Assembly (NCBI GenBank): GCA_022844565.1
Contig: JALHLK010000010.1
Location: forward strand, 1 to 64,000
DNA length: 64,000 nucleotides
Source of the DNA: Saprospiraceae bacterium
Lineage (GTDB): Bacteria > Bacteroidota > Bacteroidia > Chitinophagales > Saprospiraceae
Direction: 5' to 3'
The notes below the pieces were generated by a model. That model did not search any database. It was not told the DNA's origin and saw only the letters and a list, made by a program, of their open reading frames with translations. The position numbers and the translations under genes were made by a program. Numbering within the stretch: the stretch's first letter is position 1; each line of letters begins with the position of its first letter. Shown one piece after another: positions 1 through 8,211 of this stretch.

Positions 1-112
1 CCATTGGGTGCTAAGAAATTAAGGAGATTTGTATGTCAAGAGCCGTGTGAGGGGAGACTTTCAAGCACGGTTCTGTGAGAGGCTTAGTCTGAAATGGCTT
101 TGCCTACTCGAC
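1..112 (+). mobile_element. 3' end of a group II intron (domains V and VI), cut by the window edge
   Basis: A 34-nt domain V lies at 40-73. An 8-bp lower stem (GAGCCGTG with CACGGTTC) carries the catalytic AGC triad at 41-43, followed by a bulge, an upper stem and a GAGA tetraloop at 55-58. Domain VI follows at about 76-109: GAGGC pairs with GCC..CTC and leaves an unpaired A near 105 as the likely branch point. The intron probably ends at GAC (110-112), by comparison with related bacterial introns recalled from memory. The reverse transcriptase/maturase gene would lie upstream, outside the window. The ribozyme core is intact in the part seen, so splicing competence is possible but cannot be judged. 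Confidence 0.85.
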
Positions 113-802
113 TCTATCCCGTTCCAAACAATAACAGCTGTATGAAGTTTGCAACTTCATACCACTATTAGTTTTACTGCAAATGCTAATCATTTATACA
201 TTTTATCTCAATCCCAATTGTGATGCTTACTTTTTGAAGTTTATATTCAAGTATTTGCATTTCGAAAATAATTGAATATTATGACATTATGATGTTTGTC
301 TTAAAAATTTTATTGAAGTTTTTGAATTATGAGTAATTGAAAATTCTAAAATTGATATTTGATTATCATTTTTAGAATGAATTAGCACAGCAGATATGCT
401 AATAAGGATTTGAAGTTGGACTTGTATTGAGTTTACCGAAATAAACTTCAATTAGCTAGGTTGGTTGTTGGCTTTGTGGGCATACTTATTTAGATAGCGG
501 GGAACAACTCAACTATAAAATCTAACATCTAAAAATTCCACTTCTAAAATTCTAAACCCTAAAATCTAATACCTAAGTCCTAGATTGGCAGATAGACTAA
601 TAGAAAGTTTTAAGTTGATGAAACTTAAAACAGCAGTTCAAGGGGAACTAGGTTAAACTTAAGACAGCGGGGAAACTTTATGAACTTTTAACTTTAAAAA
701 CTTTTAACTTAAATATGTAAAAAATAGTAAAGTAGTTGTATTTATCAGGTCTGCTACGACTTGAAATTTATGCCGCCCAATCGGTATTGAGACAATCGGG
801 GT
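113..802. other. Gene-free AT-rich stretch downstream of the intron
   Basis: No convincing coding sequence is seen on either strand over about 690 bases. The stretch holds a short perfect hairpin (140-162). Around 500-720 there are loosely repeated phrases: variants of AGCGGGGAA at about 497 and 665, and many short TCTAAAA or AACTTTTAACTT runs. This looks like decayed intergenic or former mobile DNA. Confidence 0.5.
140..162. repeat. Perfect 10-bp inverted repeat with 3-nt loop
   Basis: GTATGAAGTT (140-149) and AACTTCATAC (153-162) are exact reverse complements around the loop TGC. No T-run follows directly, so a simple intrinsic terminator is unlikely. It lies 28 bases after the predicted intron end and may be part of the intron target site or a remnant repeat. 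Confidence 0.6.
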
Positions 803-1066
803 TTACAATTGATAGTGTCCTTTAAGTGAATATACAAAAAGTTTGTCATTCTCTAGTAAGTAAACAAATCTATGCTCAGAAGTTATTCTCCGAGACCATT
901 TTGGAGCAAGGTCATATTTTAAGGCTTCTGGTTTTCCAATGCCTTTGTAAGGATCTTTTAAAATAGCGTCAGTTAATTTAGAAATTTTATTCAAAATTGC
1001 TTTGTTGCCTGTTTTCCGCCAATACATTAAATGAGATTTAGCTTCAGAACTCAGTTCTATTTGCAT
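803..1066 (-). CDS. yoeB: YoeB/Txe-family toxin (ribosome-dependent mRNA endonuclease)
   Basis: This 87-residue protein has the full C-terminal YoeB signature (KPEALKYDLA, KWSRR, EHRFVY, YSLKGHY). In the YoeB/RelE family the toxin sits in the ribosomal A site and cleaves mRNA during translation. Glu47, Arg66, His84 and Tyr85 match the catalytic residues known in E. coli YoeB (Glu46, Arg65, His83, Tyr84), so the toxin looks active. It is the second gene of a pair: its ATG lies inside the last codons of the antitoxin gene, a 10-base overlap typical of translational coupling. The antitoxin is not YefM-like. Length and motif preservation argue against decay. Confidence 0.92.
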   Translation of the reverse strand: MQIELSSEAKSHLMYWRKTGNKAILNKISKLTDAILKDPYKGIGKPEALKYDLAPKWSRRITSEHRFVYLLENDKLFVYSLKGHYQL

Positions 1067-1278
1067 AATTCCTTGAATTCGGAAACTGACATTTTTATTG
1101 CCTTGCCTGAATCAAATTCTTCGTCACTTTGTTTAATTTTTTTTATAAACTCCGGGTTATAAGGACTTTGATTTTCTTTGGCTAACTCAAATTTTATTTT
1201 AAGAGATTTCATAAACGCCTTTATAGCATCAATTTGAGAACTATCAGTGGTGTGTGCTTTAATATTAATGGTCTCCAT
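1057..1278 (-). CDS. Antitoxin of the YoeB pair, DUF2683-like
   Basis: The first gene of the toxin-antitoxin pair encodes 73 residues. The N-terminal part (about 1-35: INIKAHTTDSSQIDAIKAFM, then LKIKFEL) matches the pattern I know from DUF2683 proteins of Bacteroidota, which begin with a short beta strand and a helix that may dimerise. The acidic, charged C-terminal part (about 40-73) would wrap the toxin. No ribbon-helix-helix or PhD/YefM signature is visible, so DNA binding and autoregulation are inferred only from position. The family name is from memory. Confidence 0.75.
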   Translation of the reverse strand: METINIKAHTTDSSQIDAIKAFMKSLKIKFELAKENQSPYNPEFIKKIKQSDEEFDSGKAIKMSVSEFKELCK

Positions 1279-1564
1279 TTACTTTGATCTTTATTTCAAT
1301 TAAATAAAATTACAAACTCAAATATCATTTTTTCATTTAATATACAATTAACGAAAAAATATTTAGAAAGTTCCCTTACTGGTTCAAATTTGTGAGACTT
1401 TTCATAGAAGTTGAAGAATTTTCAAAAATGATTTCAGGTTTCATAAAACTTTATAACTTTCTAACTTTACGAATTCTTATTGACGAAACTTTCAATTTTC
1501 CTATATTATCGTCAATAATATATTTACCTTTGCTTTAGTAAATTTTTAATTTGATCCGAATTTA

Positions 1565-2773
1565 ATGATAAAGCGGAAAATATACTTACAAAAGCTGCAT
1601 CAACTTAAAGATCAAAACCTGATCAAAGTAGTGACAGGCATTCGACGAAGCGGGAAATCTACTTTGCTGTGGGCTTTTAAAAATGAGCTAGTTGAAAGCG
1701 GAGTAGAGAAGAGAAACATTATCTTCCTGAATTTTGAAGAGCGTGAAAATCTACATCTTACCGAATGGTCTGTTCTGTATGATGAAATCATAAAACAAGT
1801 CTCCACCAACACAAAATATTATGTATTTCTAGATGAAGTGCAGCTCGTAAAGGGATTTGAACAACTTATCAATGCGCTATTTACAAAGAAAAGTATTGAC
1901 TTATATGTAACAGGTTCCAATGCCTATTTGCTATCAAGTGAGTTGGCTACTTTGCTAACCGGCAGATACATTGCCATCCATGTTCACCCTTATTCGTTTC
2001 AAGAATATGCACTTGCGCATCCCAATGAGCCCAATACAGATAGATTGTTTCGGCAATATATCAATGGCAGTTGTTTCCCTGAAGCAGTAACATTAGCTCA
2101 AAACAATATGTCATTGGAGAACGATTATTTACGCTCTATTTACGATACAGTTGTGATCAAAGACATTGCTCAACGGTATAGTTTACGTAATTTGCACAAT
2201 TTACATCGTGTAATCAGTTTTGTTTTTAATAGTGTTGGTTCTTATATTTCTCCAACCAATATCGCTGCTGAACTTACCATAAAGAATTCAAAATCTATTT
2301 CTCACAACACCATTATCAAGTATTTAGATTTTTTGAGCAACTCGTATATTATCTATCCTGCACCGAGGTACGATATAAAGGGCAAAGAACTTCTTTCTAC
2401 CAATCAAAAGTATTATTTGGTGGATTTAGGACTAAAAAATATTACTACTACCAATAAATATGATGCAGATTTGGGTCATAAATTAGAGAATGTGGTTTAT
2501 TTTGAATTACTAAGACGTGGTGGAAAAGTGTATGCTGGGAAAAACAATGATAAAGAAATTGACTTTGTCGTTCAAAATCCAAACAATGAGTATGCTTATT
2601 ACCAGGTGGCTTTTACTGTTAGTGACGAAAAAACATTTGAAAGAGAAGTTTCGGCATTTAGAAGCATTCGTGACCATCACCCAAAATACCTGCTAACGCT
2701 TGATTATGATAATTCAAATATTGAGGGCATCCAGAAATTAAATGTAATAGATTGGTTATTGAAAACAAATTAA
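1565..2773 (+). CDS. AAA ATPase with C-terminal DUF4143 domain
   Basis: This 402-residue protein has the AAA_14/DUF4143 architecture, widespread and patchily distributed in bacteria and archaea, with no settled function. The Walker A motif is TGIRRSGKST (24-33) and Walker B is YYVFLDEVQ (85-93). A winged-helix-like middle follows (about 200-260). The C-terminal part contains GHKLENVVYFEL, EIDFVVQ and YYQVA, resembling a PD-(D/E)xK nuclease-like fold in which the usual E-x-K is Q-V. It may be a nucleic-acid-linked ATPase without nuclease activity. It is 13 bases upstream of the next gene, so the two are probably co-transcribed. It sits in an accessory-looking region between a toxin-antitoxin pair and an orphan MoxR. 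Confidence 0.85.
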   Translation: MIKRKIYLQKLHQLKDQNLIKVVTGIRRSGKSTLLWAFKNELVESGVEKRNIIFLNFEERENLHLTEWSVLYDEIIKQVSTNTKYYVFLDEVQLVKGFEQLINALFTKKSIDLYVTGSNAYLLSSELATLLTGRYIAIHVHPYSFQEYALAHPNEPNTDRLFRQYINGSCFPEAVTLAQNNMSLENDYLRSIYDTVVIKDIAQRYSLRNLHNLHRVISFVFNSVGSYISPTNIAAELTIKNSKSISHNTIIKYLDFLSNSYIIYPAPRYDIKGKELLSTNQKYYLVDLGLKNITTTNKYDADLGHKLENVVYFELLRRGGKVYAGKNNDKEIDFVVQNPNNEYAYYQVAFTVSDEKTFEREVSAFRSIRDHHPKYLLTLDYDNSNIEGIQKLNVIDWLLKTN

Positions 2774-2786
2774 AAAATATTTATAT

Positions 2787-4217
2787 ATGTTAAATAAAAA
2801 CACAAAAAATAGGCTGATAAATTATTTTAGTCACTTGAATAGCATACTTAGAATAACATGCATTATGCTTATAGGGTGGACTTATGCCAACGCCCAAACG
2901 ATCAGCGGCAACCTTTCTCTACTACCCAACCAATCCATCAGGCTCGAAGGCTTCAATGGTCTAAAGACCTATGCGATATCAGAATCAAAATGTGATAGTA
3001 AGGGTAATTTTACGTTAAATTATACAAAAGAAGATTATGGTATGGGCTATCTTCTATCTGCAGACAATAAACCGTTCATCGTCATTTTAAGTGGAGAAAA
3101 CATTACTATCAAAGGAGAAGCTTTAAGCATCAAGGAGTCCATAAAAGTAATACAATGCAAAGAAAATCAAAGCTTTGAAAAGTATGCCAAAGAGCATCCT
3201 AAGCGAGAGCAAGCTCTAAGTGCATGGCAGTATTTAGAAAAGATGTACACTTCTGATGATTTGTTCAAAAAAAATAAGAAGTCTCTCACCTCTATTCAAA
3301 AGGAAAAGAATCGCATCAAAGATGAAGATGACAAGTTCTTGGGCAGTCTGCCAAAAGATAGCTATGTCAATTGGTTTTTGCCTATGAGAAAATTGGTGAG
3401 TAGTCTCCCAAATATTGCTAAAAACAAGCCAGAAGAAATTCCCATTACCCTACAAAAATTAAGAGCAATCAATTATGCGGACCCTCGTCTTTACAAAAGT
3501 GGTTTGTTTAAAGATGCCATAGAAAATCATGTGTGGTTTGTAGAAAACAGTAGTGGACCGATTGACACCATGTTTTCAGTTATGAATAAATCCATTGATA
3601 TTATGTTGGCATCACTGATATCAGATGAAAAAAAATACAATGAAGTTACTGACCATCTCTTTAATCTATTAGAAAAACGAAGCCTCTTCACCTCGTCGGA
3701 ACACCTTGCCCTAAAAGTATTACAAGACAATAGCTGTACGCTAAATGATACCTTATCCAAACAATTAGAAACCTACCGCATCATGAAAAAAGGCAATATT
3801 GCCCCTGATATCATTTTTTCACCTACCACCTATTATCCCGCCCACACCTCCTCCCAAAAATTGAGTGAACTCAAAAGCAGCTACACGTTGGTCGTATTTG
3901 CAGCGGGTTGGTGCTCCCATTGCCAGACAGAAGTACCTAAAATAACCCCTCTCTATGATAAATGGATGAAAAAAGGTGTAGAGGTTGTTTTGGTAAGCCT
4001 AGACGAAGACATCCGTGAATTCTCTAAATTTGCCGCACCTTTTCCCTTTATTAGCACAACCGATTTGAAAAAATGGGAAAGCCCAGCTGTGAAGGATTAC
4101 CATGTTTTTGGTACTCCCACCATGTTCCTATTGGATGCTCAGCGTAAGATTCTTCTTCGTCCAAGTTCAGTTAATCAAGTTGATGCTTGGGTGGATTGGA
4201 ATTTAGGACAGAGATAG
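2787..4217 (+). CDS. Exported thioredoxin-fold (TlpA-like) protein with DUF4369-like N-terminus
   Basis: The 476-residue protein starts with an unusually long N-region and a hydrophobic segment ending in ANAQ (about 33-36), consistent with export to the periplasm. Residues about 38-115 form a beta-rich module like DUF4369, followed by a charged helical middle. The last 140 residues are a TlpA/AhpC-type thioredoxin domain with a WCSHC active site near residues 375-378 and the cis-Pro motif GTPTMFLL. Such proteins in Bacteroidota are thought to reduce or exchange disulfides in envelope proteins. It follows the ATPase gene by 13 bases. The exact redox partner is unknown. Confidence 0.8.
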   Translation: MLNKNTKNRLINYFSHLNSILRITCIMLIGWTYANAQTISGNLSLLPNQSIRLEGFNGLKTYAISESKCDSKGNFTLNYTKEDYGMGYLLSADNKPFIVILSGENITIKGEALSIKESIKVIQCKENQSFEKYAKEHPKREQALSAWQYLEKMYTSDDLFKKNKKSLTSIQKEKNRIKDEDDKFLGSLPKDSYVNWFLPMRKLVSSLPNIAKNKPEEIPITLQKLRAINYADPRLYKSGLFKDAIENHVWFVENSSGPIDTMFSVMNKSIDIMLASLISDEKKYNEVTDHLFNLLEKRSLFTSSEHLALKVLQDNSCTLNDTLSKQLETYRIMKKGNIAPDIIFSPTTYYPAHTSSQKLSELKSSYTLVVFAAGWCSHCQTEVPKITPLYDKWMKKGVEVVLVSLDEDIREFSKFAAPFPFISTTDLKKWESPAVKDYHVFGTPTMFLLDAQRKILLRPSSVNQVDAWVDWNLGQR

Positions 4218-4368
4218 GTGGTTTTGGAACTTCCCTAAAGTCTTTATTACCTCCATATTCATTATAAACTCTTAAACTTTTCCTATAACCAAAAATTGAT
4301 ATCATCTTTTTAGATAATATTTTGTTTCTTTGACGTTTTAAATTTTGAAAACAAATTAAAATAGTTTT

Positions 4369-5334
4369 ATGGCAATATATAATAATGAAGTTGAAGCTGT
4401 GGATGGCTTAGCTGCTACTTATAATGAATTAAGAGCGGAAATTGGAAAGGTAATCGTAGGCCAAGATGACGTGGTAAAAGCAGTTTTGGTTTCACTTTTT
4501 TCTAATGGACATAGTCTACTTATTGGTGTTCCTGGTTTAGCCAAAACACTTTTGGTAAGTACAATTGCTGAGGTATTGGATTTAGAATTTAAAAGAATAC
4601 AGTTTACGCCTGACCTAATGCCAAGTGACATCACAGGTTCTGAGATATTAGATGAAAACCGACACTTCAAATTTAATAAAGGCCCCTTATTTGCCAATAT
4701 CGTTTTAGCAGATGAGATCAATAGGACACCACCTAAAACACAAGCAGCATTACTCGAGGCCATGCAAGAACGTTCAGTAACTATTGCAGGTGTAAGACAT
4801 GTGTTAGCTAAGCCATTCTTTGTATTGGCTACTCAAAACCCCATCGAACAAGAAGGTACCTACCCGCTACCGGAGGCACAGTTGGACCGATTTATGTTTA
4901 GTATTACTTTAGACTACCCATCATACGCTGAAGAACTAAATGTGGTCAAAAATACGACATCCAATAAGACTGTTTCTTTAAAGCACATCCTTACAGCTGA
5001 AAAAATATTGTATTTCCAAGACTTAGTAAGAAAAATTCCAATCGCGGATAATGTATTGGAATACGCAGTGAGTTTAGCTTCTAAGACCAGACCAAATACG
5101 GGCATGTCAACTGCAGAAGTCAATAATTACATAGCATGGGGTGCAGGTCCAAGAGCTTCTCAATATCTTGTATTAGGTGCAAAATGCCATGCAGCAATAA
5201 GTGGAAAATACTCTCCTGATATAGACGATGTAAAAGCCGTTGCAAAACTCGTGTTAAACCATAGGGTAGTACGAAACTATAAGGCTGAAGCAGAAGGCGT
5301 TTCTATGGATGCTATCTTGAAGAATTTGATGTAA
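4369..5334 (+). CDS. MoxR-family AAA+ ATPase
   Basis: This 321-residue MoxR ATPase is of normal length. Walker A is GVPGLAKT (53-60), Walker B is VLADEIN (about 112-118), and the sensor 1 region is LATQNPIEQEGTYPLPEAQ (about 150-170), followed by the C-terminal lid. MoxR proteins act as chaperone-like ATPases, usually with a DUF58/VWA partner encoded just downstream. Here no such partner follows: the next gene is on the other strand and unrelated. That makes this MoxR an orphan within the window, though a partner elsewhere is possible. The spacer before it is 151 bases, so it is likely its own transcription unit. Confidence 0.93.
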   Translation: MAIYNNEVEAVDGLAATYNELRAEIGKVIVGQDDVVKAVLVSLFSNGHSLLIGVPGLAKTLLVSTIAEVLDLEFKRIQFTPDLMPSDITGSEILDENRHFKFNKGPLFANIVLADEINRTPPKTQAALLEAMQERSVTIAGVRHVLAKPFFVLATQNPIEQEGTYPLPEAQLDRFMFSITLDYPSYAEELNVVKNTTSNKTVSLKHILTAEKILYFQDLVRKIPIADNVLEYAVSLASKTRPNTGMSTAEVNNYIAWGAGPRASQYLVLGAKCHAAISGKYSPDIDDVKAVAKLVLNHRVVRNYKAEAEGVSMDAILKNLM

Positions 5335-5445
5335 GCGTTTTTAAAGGTTGAAGGATTAAATATTTTTATTCCCTTGACTTATTAAACAGATTAAATCTTT
5401 GGCTCTTTGTCGATTTGTGTAGGTAAAGGTTTGGATCCTTATAGG

Positions 5446-5712
5446 TTACTTTTTCTCAAAGGTGTCTACCACAAACTTATTATCAGCATTGATGTGAATC
5501 AAATATGTACCGGATTTGATGTGGGCTAATGGTATTTCTACCATGGCATTATCATTTCTTGATAGTTTGTTTTCAAATACTTTGATGCCGTCCATTCTTA
5601 AGATCTCAAGTGTCATGTGTTCTTTTACAAATTCAGGGATTTTTACAAATAAAACATCTTTTACAGTTCTGGTTACGATAAGCGCATGTTTAATTTTGTT
5701 ACCCTGATTCAT
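5446..5712 (-). CDS. Stand-alone protein resembling a T9SS type A sorting domain, no signal peptide
   Basis: About 88 residues if started at the ATG at 5712. An ATG at 5748 would add 12 residues, but a -7-like element (5746-5753) overlaps it. From about residue 32 on, the sequence has the beta-sandwich pattern of T9SS C-terminal domains: LEILRMDGIKVFENKL, a spacer, then IPLAHIKSGTYLIHI and a final FVVDTFEKK with basic C-terminal residues. These domains normally end large secreted proteins. Here there is no cargo domain and no signal peptide or membrane segment. It may be a cytosolic protein using the same fold, or a remnant. Function unknown. Confidence 0.6.
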   Translation of the reverse strand: MNQGNKIKHALIVTRTVKDVLFVKIPEFVKEHMTLEILRMDGIKVFENKLSRNDNAMVEIPLAHIKSGTYLIHINADNKFVVDTFEKK

Positions 5713-5748
5713 TTCTTTTGTATTTTTATTTTCATAATATAAACTCAA

Positions 5749-6087
5749 AATGTAACTTTTTATTTTGTAAATAGTTTGTAAAAATCTGATTTTAACATTA
5801 TTAACAATTTCTTAATATTTCATAAATTAATAAAACAATCTATTATTGCATGTTTATATAATTTTGCAAAATTAAATTTTCATACTTTTAGATGTGAGTA
5901 ACACAACTCATTGATAAACATGACTTAAATATGGGATATAGTCATATATTCATAAAATGTTTTCGATATTAAGTATGAATTTTTCTTGCTTTTTCAATGA
6001 ATTTAAGAATTTAGTAATAAAATTTAAATAAAATTAAACATCTTAATCAGTTATTCTTTCGTATTTTTATAACATTAAACATGAGTC
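5749..6087. other. AT-rich intergenic stretch
   Basis: About 340 bases, strongly AT-rich, between divergent genes. It should hold promoters for both neighbours. No gene, RNA or clear repeat is seen. Confidence 0.5.
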
Positions 6088-6705
6088 ATGAAAAATATTC
6101 TGGTGTATTTTAGTTTGTTCATATTTACCTTTTCTTTTAACTATACTGTTTTAGGTAATAGAATAATCTTCGCCTCCAAAAACAATAAGGTTTGGTTTCA
6201 AGTAGAAAAATCAAAAAACGATCTTATTGTCGAATCTAATAAATTTAAAAGGAAACAGCTTTTTTATTTGGTAAAAAATAATGTTTTTGAAAATAAGTTG
6301 GGAGCTACCATTCAAGTACTCAATGACGAAGAGATTTTATATGACGACCCAAATCACAGACTAAAATTTAAATTATATAGAGAAGAAATTACTCCCAAAG
6401 AAGATGCTAGAGCAATGACAAGGTCCAATGGTCTTGAAATGAACACAACCCAATTGGAAGGAACTTGGTTTTCTAATTCAGTGAATAAAAAACTAGCCAT
6501 AGTAAGTACAAGAAATGGATTTAAAATAAAATTTTCAGGTGCCACTCAATGGACAGATTTTGAATACAATAAAGAAAGTGATTATTTTTTTGATGCTAAA
6601 GGCAATAAATACTCATTTAAATCTTTGAATGAAGCAGAATGGATAGCTGCTGACGATAGTAGGAAGATAATTATCACAAGAGTTTCAAATTCTATTGAAT
6701 ATTGA
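6088..6705 (+). CDS. Secreted protein of unknown function
   Basis: This 205-residue protein has a clear signal peptide: Lys-Asn, then a hydrophobic stretch of about 18 residues ending near VLGNR. I do not recognise the mature part. It is charged and beta-rich by pattern (KVWFQVEK, YLVKNNVF, HRLKFKLYREE), and its second half (about 115-205) has repeated W-containing strands (LEGTWFSNSVN, TQWTDFEYN, EAEWIAADD), like a small lipocalin- or META-like barrel. No lipobox is seen, so it is probably periplasmic or secreted. It has long spacers on both sides. Confidence 0.7.
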   Translation: MKNILVYFSLFIFTFSFNYTVLGNRIIFASKNNKVWFQVEKSKNDLIVESNKFKRKQLFYLVKNNVFENKLGATIQVLNDEEILYDDPNHRLKFKLYREEITPKEDARAMTRSNGLEMNTTQLEGTWFSNSVNKKLAIVSTRNGFKIKFSGATQWTDFEYNKESDYFFDAKGNKYSFKSLNEAEWIAADDSRKIIITRVSNSIEY

Positions 6706-7036
6706 GTTTCCTCCTAAAAGTCTAAAAGCCACAAATTTACAAATATGTATTTTTCAAGTGTATGACCACTTGAATTGCCACTTGTTTCAATAATTGGCAT
6801 AAAATGGATCCCCATGCTGGGCTTCAGCCCAATAAATCCACTCCACTTAAAGCCTATTCAATATTTGCTCCATTAAACCAACAGATGCACTATGGTAAAT
6901 CTAAGAGAAACTTAATCATTTTTAGTACTAATTCATACTCATTAAAATTTTTTTCTTTAAATAATTCTAAATTTTTATCTTATATAAAACTAGTTAGTCA
7001 AGACATTGTTACTTTGTGAATTATTTTTAATTATCT
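6706..7036. other. Intergenic stretch with a small hairpin
   Basis: About 330 bases without a convincing gene. TGGGC (6818-6822) and GCCCA (6827-6831) form a short hairpin in a locally GC-rich patch. A TTACTTTG motif at 7009-7016 is a weak match to the TAnnTTTG -7 consensus and lies about 20 bases before the small membrane protein gene. Confidence 0.4.
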
Positions 7037-7174
7037 ATGGACAAAGAAGCAAAAAATACCAAATGGAAAGATTGGTTTAAAAAAATTGGATTGGCTGGCT
7101 TTCTATTCTTTTTTATCAAAGGACTTGTTTGGATTGGTGTTTTTATTTTTGCTAAAAAGTGTAGCGGGTACTAA
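7037..7174 (+). CDS. Small single-pass membrane protein (45 residues)
   Basis: A short frame from ATG 7037 to TAA 7172-7174 encodes 45 residues. They form a charged amphipathic start (MDKEAKNTKWKDWFKK), one membrane helix (about 17-39: IGLAGFLFFFIKGLVW and onward) and a short KKCSGY tail. Basic residues before the helix suggest the N-terminus stays in the cytosol. I recall similar small proteins in other Bacteroidota, sometimes misnamed as tRNA synthetase fragments, but I cannot confirm homology. It lies 119 bases upstream of the ROK kinase gene on the same strand. Confidence 0.6.
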   Translation: MDKEAKNTKWKDWFKKIGLAGFLFFFIKGLVWIGVFIFAKKCSGY

Positions 7175-7246
7175 CTGTCGAAGATGTATTTATATCTTCG
7201 AATGATAAAATTCAAAATCCTTTACCATTTTATGGATAAAACGGTC

Positions 7247-7273
7247 TTGAAAATTACATTTTTTCTATATTTG
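7247..7273 (+). promoter_or_regulatory. Putative Bacteroidota promoter of the ROK kinase gene
   Basis: TATATTTG at 7266-7273 matches the TAnnTTTG -7 element. TTG at 7247-7249, 16 bases upstream, is a possible -33 element, slightly closer than usual. The ATG follows about 20 bases later. Confidence 0.5.
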
Positions 7274-7293
7274 CTTAAAATTAATCAAAACGA

Positions 7294-8202
7294 ATGTCAG
7301 ACAAATATTTAGGTATCGATATCGGTGGCACCAATGTCAAAATGGGGATTGTTGATGCTACATCTGGTAAAATCAATAATTTTTACAGCCACGATACGGA
7401 AAGTTGGCGAGAGTCAGGCAACTTTGCAAAGAGGCTTGCCGAAGCTATTGCTGTTTGCTTTAGCGAAAACCAAGGTGTCGAAAAATGCGGTATTGGAATA
7501 CCAGGTTTAATTTCTAGAGATAGAGAGACCATTCTTGAGGTTACAGCCATACCTTCTCTCAATAATTTGGCGTTAAAATCATATTTATCTAGGAAATTTC
7601 CTGATAAAGTATTTTTTCTCGAAAATGATGCAAACGCAGCAGCATTAGGTGAATATTATTTTGGTAGTGAAAAATTGCCAGATGATTATATGTTTGTTAC
7701 GCTAGGTACTGGAGTTGGAGGAGCTGCAATTATTGATAAACTAGTTTTTAAAGGCGGTGGTGGTAATGCTATGGAGCCTGGACACATCCCTTCTCGTAAT
7801 GGAAAAGTTCTAGAGCGAAATATCGGAAAAAATGACTTGATTGAAATGGCTCTGAAATTTAGAGCTAGTTATACAGGAACAACCGTTTTGCCAAACGATG
7901 ATAGTATGAGCACGACAGGCCTAGTCGCAGCTGCAACGGAGGGAGACGAACTGGCATTGAAAATTTTTGATGAGATGGGCAGTATTCTTGGTGATGGGAT
8001 AGTATCCATGATACGATTATTGGATATTACCACCATTTTAATCGGTGGAGGTTTATCAGCTTCTTATGATTTTATTTTACCGGCAACAAAAAGGCAACTT
8101 GATTATTGGCTTACCGAATACTATCTTGACAAATATGTCATCAAGAAAGCTACATTAGGCAATGATGCTGGATTACTAGGTGCTGCAAGTTTATGTTTTT
8201 AA
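7294..8202 (+). CDS. ROK-family sugar kinase (glucokinase-like) lacking the ROK zinc motif
   Basis: This 302-residue kinase of the ROK branch would phosphorylate a hexose, glucose or N-acetylated sugar in the cytosol using ATP. The phosphate-1 motif is GIDIGGTNVKMG (7-18), followed by LENDANAAALGEYYFG with the catalytic Asp, and TLGTGVGGAAI. Canonical ROK proteins then carry a Cys-rich zinc motif (CxCGxxGCxE) after the GHxxx histidine. Here EPGHIPSRNGKVLERNIG is found with no cysteines, so zinc binding at that site is lost. The C-terminal IGGGLSASYDFI adenosine-binding segment is present. It is followed by tandem repeats rather than a sugar operon, so the substrate is open. Confidence 0.88.
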   Translation: MSDKYLGIDIGGTNVKMGIVDATSGKINNFYSHDTESWRESGNFAKRLAEAIAVCFSENQGVEKCGIGIPGLISRDRETILEVTAIPSLNNLALKSYLSRKFPDKVFFLENDANAAALGEYYFGSEKLPDDYMFVTLGTGVGGAAIIDKLVFKGGGGNAMEPGHIPSRNGKVLERNIGKNDLIEMALKFRASYTGTTVLPNDDSMSTTGLVAAATEGDELALKIFDEMGSILGDGIVSMIRLLDITTILIGGGLSASYDFILPATKRQLDYWLTEYYLDKYVIKKATLGNDAGLLGAASLCF

Positions 8203-8211
8203 AGAGCTTCT

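Noticed and set aside
4419-4763. 114-codon frame opposite the MoxR gene
   Set aside because: Antisense shadow of a clear AAA+ gene.
6804-7019. Open frame of 71 codons on the plus strand
   Set aside because: Composition and codon use look random, it has no signal or domain, and it overlaps a short hairpin and a promoter-like region.
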